In this document: in pieces, positions 60,786-64,000 of the stretch | How positions within the stretch are numbered: position 1 is the first letter of the stretch | Layout: each line of letters starts with the position of its first letter | Assembly (NCBI RefSeq): GCF_000832125.1 | Contig: NZ_JPRK01000017.1 | Span: 62,001 to 126,000, forward strand | Direction: 5' to 3' | Source: Flavobacterium hibernum | GTDB taxonomy: Bacteria > Bacteroidota > Bacteroidia > Flavobacteriales > Flavobacteriaceae | DNA: 64,000 nt | Position numbers and translations under genes: made by a program | The notes under the pieces: generated by a model | What the model saw: the letters and a program-made list of their open reading frames with translations, nothing else | Told to the model about the DNA's origin: nothing | The model's database searches: none

Positions 60786-60857
60786 GGTTAATCGTTCATT
60801 TGTTTAATCGTTTAATCGAAAACGCTTTAACAAATGAACGGTTAAACGATTAAACCC
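60786..60857. repeat. Inverted repeat upstream of the S23 gene
   Basis: CGTTCATTTGTT (60793-60804) pairs with AACAAATGAACG (60829-60840), with extra direct words GTTTAATCG / CGATTAAAC. The block ends in AAAAAAA directly before the ATG at 60865. Related words occur at 61264-61325 on the other side of the gene. Confidence 0.65.
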
Positions 60858-60864
60858 AAAAAAA

Positions 60865-61230
60865 ATGCATGTTTTTTCGTTTGAAAAATTAGAGGTTTGG
60901 CAAAATGCAAGAATGTTTATTTTGGATATTTATAAATTAACTGGTAAATTTCCATCAAATGAATTATTTGGAATTACTTCTCAAATAAAAAGAAGTTCCT
61001 CTTCAATTGCTACAAATATTGCCGAGGGAACTTCGAGAAATACAAATAAAGACAAAGCTCATTTTTTAACGATCTCTTATTCATCAGCAATGGAAACTTT
61101 AAATCATTTGATTATTTCAAAAGATTTAAATTATCTATCTGAAATAGAATATATAGAATCTCGTGAGAAAATTGAAAAAATTTGTAATCAAATAAATAGT
61201 TTAAAAAAATACTATCTTTCAAAAGAATAA
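60865..61230 (+). CDS. Four-helix-bundle (S23/IVP-like) protein
   Basis: Cytosolic all-helical protein of 121 residues. The pattern 'FEKLEVWQNARMFILDIYKL', 'FGITSQIKRSSSSIATNIAE', 'GTSRNTNKDKAHFLTISYSS' and 'SREKIEKICNQINSLKKYYL' is that of the 23S-rRNA intervening sequence protein / S23 family. These genes are often found singly and in repeat-rich spots; function is unclear (some bind reverse transcriptases of diversity-generating elements, none of which is here). Repeats with shared words flank it on both sides, so it may be mobile. Confidence 0.85.
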   Translation: MHVFSFEKLEVWQNARMFILDIYKLTGKFPSNELFGITSQIKRSSSSIATNIAEGTSRNTNKDKAHFLTISYSSAMETLNHLIISKDLNYLSEIEYIESREKIEKICNQINSLKKYYLSKE

Positions 61231-61263
61231 AATTTAAGTAATTACAGAACAATAAAACGTTTA

Positions 61264-61325
61264 CCGAATAAACCAGCAACGAATTAACGGTTAAACAAAT
61301 AAACGATTAAACAGTAAAAACGAAT
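61264..61325 (+). repeat. Repeat between the S23 gene and cysS
   Basis: Contains AACGGTTAAACAAATAAACG and AAACGATTAAACAG, sharing AACGGTTAAAC and AAACGATTAAAC with the upstream block 60786-60857. It ends with AAAAACGAAT immediately before the cysS ATG at 61326. Confidence 0.6.
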
Positions 61326-62804
61326 ATGCCACTATATACAAGTCAACATCTAAAAATATACAATTCGCTTTCGGGTGAAAAAGAAAATTTCACACCAATC
61401 CATGATGGAAATGTTGGAATGTATGTTTGTGGACCTACAGTTTATAGCAATGTACACTTAGGAAATGTTAGAACTTTTATGTCTTTTGATGTAATTTTCA
61501 GGTATTTTTTGCATCTTGATTATAAAGTGCGTTATGTTCGAAATATAACCGATGTTGGACATATTGTAGATGATGTTGACGAAGGTGAAGACAAAATTGC
61601 CAAGAAAGCACGTTTAGAGCAACTAGAACCTATGGAGGTTGTACAGCGCTACACTGTAGATTTTCATGACATTTTAAAATCTTTCAACTTTTTACCGCCA
61701 AGCATTGAGCCTACGGCAACAGGACACATTATTGAACAAATCGAAATTATCAAAAAAATTATCGATAGCGGAATTGGATACATTGCCAATGGCTCTGTTT
61801 ATTTTGATGTTGTAAAATATAACGAAACCAACAATTACGGAGTTCTAAGCGGCCGAAACATCGAAGATATGCTTGCTAACACTCGTGATCTTGATGGACA
61901 ATCTGACAAAAGAAACCCGCAGGATTTTGCACTTTGGAAAAAAGCAGAACCTGAACATATCATGAGATGGCCTTCGCCTTGGAGTGATGGTTTTCCGGGT
62001 TGGCATTTAGAATGTACAGCAATGAGCACCAAATACCTTGGGAATCATTTTGACATTCACGGTGGCGGAATGGATTTAAAGTTCCCACATCACGAATGCG
62101 AAATCGCACAAAATGAAGCTTGTACAGGTCAATCGCCGGTTAATTACTGGATGCACGCCAACATGCTAACCTTGAACGGAAAGAAAATGGCAAAATCTAC
62201 TGGAAATAATATTTTACCAGGTGAGATTTTAAGCGGAAACAACAATATTTTAAGCAAAGCTTTCTCTGCTTCTGTAACCCGTTTTTTCATGTTACAAGCA
62301 CATTACAGAAGTATCCTGGATTTTTCTGATGATGCAATTGTAGCTGCCGAAAAAGGTTATAAAAGATTAATGGAAGCTGTTGAAGCTTTACCATCCATTA
62401 ATCCAAGCAAAACTAGCTCACTAGATATTTCATCGTGGAAACAATTGTGTTACGATGCCATGAACGACGATTTTAATACGCCAATTTTAATTGCGCAATT
62501 ATTTGAAGCTGTTCGTTATATCAATTTATTGAAAGAAGGCAAAGAAACCCTTACTGCCGAAGATTTAAACTCATTCACAACAGCAATTAATGCTTTTGTT
62601 TTTGATGTTTTAGGTTTAAGCGATGAGAAAGCTTCAGATGCTAATAATGATAAATTAGAAGGTGTCGTAAATATGCTTATCGGAATGAGAAATCAGGCTA
62701 GAGCGGATAAAAATTTCGCGCTTTCTGACCAAATTCGTGATCAGTTGATTGGTCTGGGTATTCAATTAAAAGACGGAAAAGAAGGCACTAGCTTTTCTTT
62801 ATAA
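61326..62804 (+). CDS. cysS: Cysteinyl-tRNA synthetase
   Basis: Charges tRNA-Cys with cysteine. 492 residues, full length. HIGH-type motif 'GPTVYSNVHLGNVRT', zinc ligands in 'YVCGPT', 'WHLECTAMS' and 'HHECEIAQNE', and a KMSKS variant 'KKMAKSTGNNI'. The 'HGGGMDLKFPHHECE' active-site block is intact. It is preceded by the second S23 repeat and followed after 22 bp by yidD. Confidence 0.97.
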   Translation: MPLYTSQHLKIYNSLSGEKENFTPIHDGNVGMYVCGPTVYSNVHLGNVRTFMSFDVIFRYFLHLDYKVRYVRNITDVGHIVDDVDEGEDKIAKKARLEQLEPMEVVQRYTVDFHDILKSFNFLPPSIEPTATGHIIEQIEIIKKIIDSGIGYIANGSVYFDVVKYNETNNYGVLSGRNIEDMLANTRDLDGQSDKRNPQDFALWKKAEPEHIMRWPSPWSDGFPGWHLECTAMSTKYLGNHFDIHGGGMDLKFPHHECEIAQNEACTGQSPVNYWMHANMLTLNGKKMAKSTGNNILPGEILSGNNNILSKAFSASVTRFFMLQAHYRSILDFSDDAIVAAEKGYKRLMEAVEALPSINPSKTSSLDISSWKQLCYDAMNDDFNTPILIAQLFEAVRYINLLKEGKETLTAEDLNSFTTAINAFVFDVLGLSDEKASDANNDKLEGVVNMLIGMRNQARADKNFALSDQIRDQLIGLGIQLKDGKEGTSFSL

Positions 62805-62826
62805 TAAATTCATTTTCTAATAAATC

Positions 62827-63066
62827 ATGAAAGTAATTACTCCATTTGTTTTATTAGTTCGCTTTTATCAAACTGCAATTTCGCCCTTTACACCGGCAAG
62901 TTGCAGATTTGAACCAACTTGTTCGTCCTATATGATTCAGGCCTTGCAAACTCATGGATTATTTTATGGTGGTTACCTTGGAATGAAACGAATTTTGAGT
63001 TGTCATCCTTGGGGAAGAACTGGATACGATCCTGTTCCAGAGAAGAAATGTTCACATAAACATTAA
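62827..63066 (+). CDS. yidD: Membrane protein insertion efficiency factor YidD
   Basis: Small membrane-associated protein of 79 residues that helps YidC-dependent insertion of inner-membrane proteins. The family signature is complete: 'LVRFYQTAISPFTPASCRFE' leading to 'PTCSSYMIQAL' (conserved Cys pair region), then 'KRILSCHPWGRTGYDPVP'. N-terminal hydrophobic region fits membrane association. It lies 22 bp after cysS and before lgt. Confidence 0.95.
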   Translation: MKVITPFVLLVRFYQTAISPFTPASCRFEPTCSSYMIQALQTHGLFYGGYLGMKRILSCHPWGRTGYDPVPEKKCSHKH

Positions 63067-63131
63067 CTTTTTATAAAGAGGAACTCTACTTTAAATATTT
63101 ATTTTTACTAATACAAAAAACAATATAATAT

Positions 63132-64000
63132 ATGTCACACTCCTTAAATGTCATTTGGAATCCTTCAGAGGGAATCGATTTAGGATTTTTTATGATTCGC
63201 TATTACAGTTTAATGTTCGTAATTGCTTTTGGTTTAGGCTGGTTCATAATGAAACAAATTTTTGAGCGTGAAAACGAATCACTTGAAAAATTAGATTCTT
63301 TATTTGTTTGGACCGTTTTAGCCACATTAATAGGAGCTCGTTTAGGACATGTATTTTTTTACGACTGGGAGTACTTTAGAAATCACTTACTTGAAATCTT
63401 TTTACCGGTTAGATTTGAACCTAAATTCGAATTTACAGGTTTCCAAGGCTTAGCTAGTCACGGTGCAGCGGTTTCTATTATCGTTGCGATGTATTATTAC
63501 AGCAAAAGAATCCTAAAACGTCCAATATTATGGATTCTTGATCGTGTTGTAATTCCAGTTGCCAGCGGTGCAATCTTTGTTCGTATTGGAAATTTTTTCA
63601 ATTCTGAAATCATTGGACAAAAAACCGACTCTGCATTTGGAATTCGTTTTTTACACGATACATACAGTAAAAATGAAGCTGTCAATGCAACACAAATTGC
63701 TGACCCAAAAGCTGCATATAACGCAATTGTTACAGATCCTAAATTTGCTGATTTACTAGCTCAGGTTCCTGCAAAACACCCAACACAACTATACGAAGGA
63801 ATTAGCTATGTTTTTGTTTTTGCCATTTTATACTTCTTATACTGGAAAACAAATGCTAGACTTAAATCAGGATTATTATTCGGGTTGTTTTTAGTCTTAC
63901 TATTTGTTGTACGTTTCATTGTTGAGTTTGTAAAAGAAAGCCAAGGTGGAATTGAAGAGGAATTAGGCATATTCTCAACCGGACAATGGTTAAGTATTCC
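63132..64000 (+). CDS. lgt: Prolipoprotein diacylglyceryl transferase, 3' end cut by window edge
   Basis: Inner-membrane enzyme that transfers diacylglycerol from phosphatidylglycerol to the lipobox Cys of prolipoproteins; it is needed for all lipoproteins in this window. 289 codons are visible from the ATG at 63132. Marks: 'YYSLMFVIAFGLGWFIMK', 'IGARLGHVFFYDWEYF', 'GFQGLASHGAAVSIIVAMYY' (GLASHG), 'RIGNFFNSEIIG' and 'KHPTQLYEGISY'. Several membrane segments are seen. The stop is outside the window. Confidence 0.96.
   Translation, partial: MSHSLNVIWNPSEGIDLGFFMIRYYSLMFVIAFGLGWFIMKQIFERENESLEKLDSLFVWTVLATLIGARLGHVFFYDWEYFRNHLLEIFLPVRFEPKFEFTGFQGLASHGAAVSIIVAMYYYSKRILKRPILWILDRVVIPVASGAIFVRIGNFFNSEIIGQKTDSAFGIRFLHDTYSKNEAVNATQIADPKAAYNAIVTDPKFADLLAQVPAKHPTQLYEGISYVFVFAILYFLYWKTNARLKSGLLFGLFLVLLFVVRFIVEFVKESQGGIEEELGIFSTGQWLSI

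Noticed and set aside
1..64000. tRNA, rRNA, riboswitch or CRISPR elements
   Set aside because: No clear cloverleaf, rRNA stretch, known riboswitch core or CRISPR array was seen on reading through; small or degenerate ones could be missed without a covariance search.

Overview
The window is an AT-rich chromosomal segment from a member of the Bacteroidota, most likely Flavobacterium or a close relative. The signs are a type IX secretion (T9SS) gene set with a type B sorting domain (gliding-motility-associated C-terminal domain) and a PorP/SprF protein; many DUF families typical of Flavobacteriaceae (DUF6515, DUF5723, DUF2167, DUF4350); lipoproteins with short Bacteroidota lipoboxes; near absence of Shine-Dalgarno sequences, with A-rich leaders instead; and promoter elements of the Bacteroidota type (TAnnTTTG). 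No phage, insertion sequence, CRISPR array, rRNA or tRNA gene was recognised. The segment is mostly chromosomal backbone with a few accessory islands.

Layout. 1-4000: peptidase T (cut by the edge), a formylglycine-generating-enzyme-like protein with the copper-binding cysteine pair, and a DUF6515 protein. 4000-8000: pyrD, then a translationally coupled pair (SatD-like protein with a cyclase-like domain and an HTH, plus a DUF3307 membrane protein) behind a striking three-copy palindromic operator, then divergent HMG-CoA lyase. 7900-11800: a lipoprotein/DUF5723 pair and guaB with a strong terminator. 11800-15500: a Tet(X)-like flavin monooxygenase, an L,D-transpeptidase lipoprotein and an Ere/ChaN-like secreted protein. 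15490-21500: a two-gene cassette flanked by a duplicated NUDIX 3' end, then nudK, purA, fur and relA/spoT, the last three forming a purine/stringent-response block. 21700-26500: serine beta-lactamase-like hydrolase, TrmH-type rRNA methyltransferase, DUF2167 protein and a phosphodiesterase, with many dispersed repeats. 26600-33000: the MoxR/DUF58/DUF4350/DUF4129/SpoIIM cluster with a divergent RDD gene. 33100-42540: a CsgG-like secreted protein, a TRIC-type channel and a surface-polysaccharide locus (FemAB-like acyltransferase, sugar aminotransferase, Wzx flippase, four glycosyltransferases, QdtA/FdtA isomerase) that ends against ftsE. 43500-50700: a 1004-residue TPR protein, a PhzF protein, an outer-membrane barrel, a GNAT and a GreA/GreB-like small protein. 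50800-57100: a lipoprotein and the T9SS trio (OmpA/PD40 protein, PorP/SprF, giant secreted protein). 57200-64000: a retropepsin/PDZ protein, an aminotransferase, folE, a four-helix-bundle (S23) gene sitting inside repeats, cysS, yidD and lgt (cut by the edge).

The most interesting signals are the SatD/DUF3307 pair with its ATTACA-N6-TGTAAT sites spaced exactly 28 bp apart; the NUDIX-end duplication around a two-gene cassette; a family of repetitive leaders that end exactly at start codons; and large palindromes placed between convergent genes, one relative of which appears to be embedded in frame in the sugar aminotransferase. All identifications are from reading the sequence; no database search was run.
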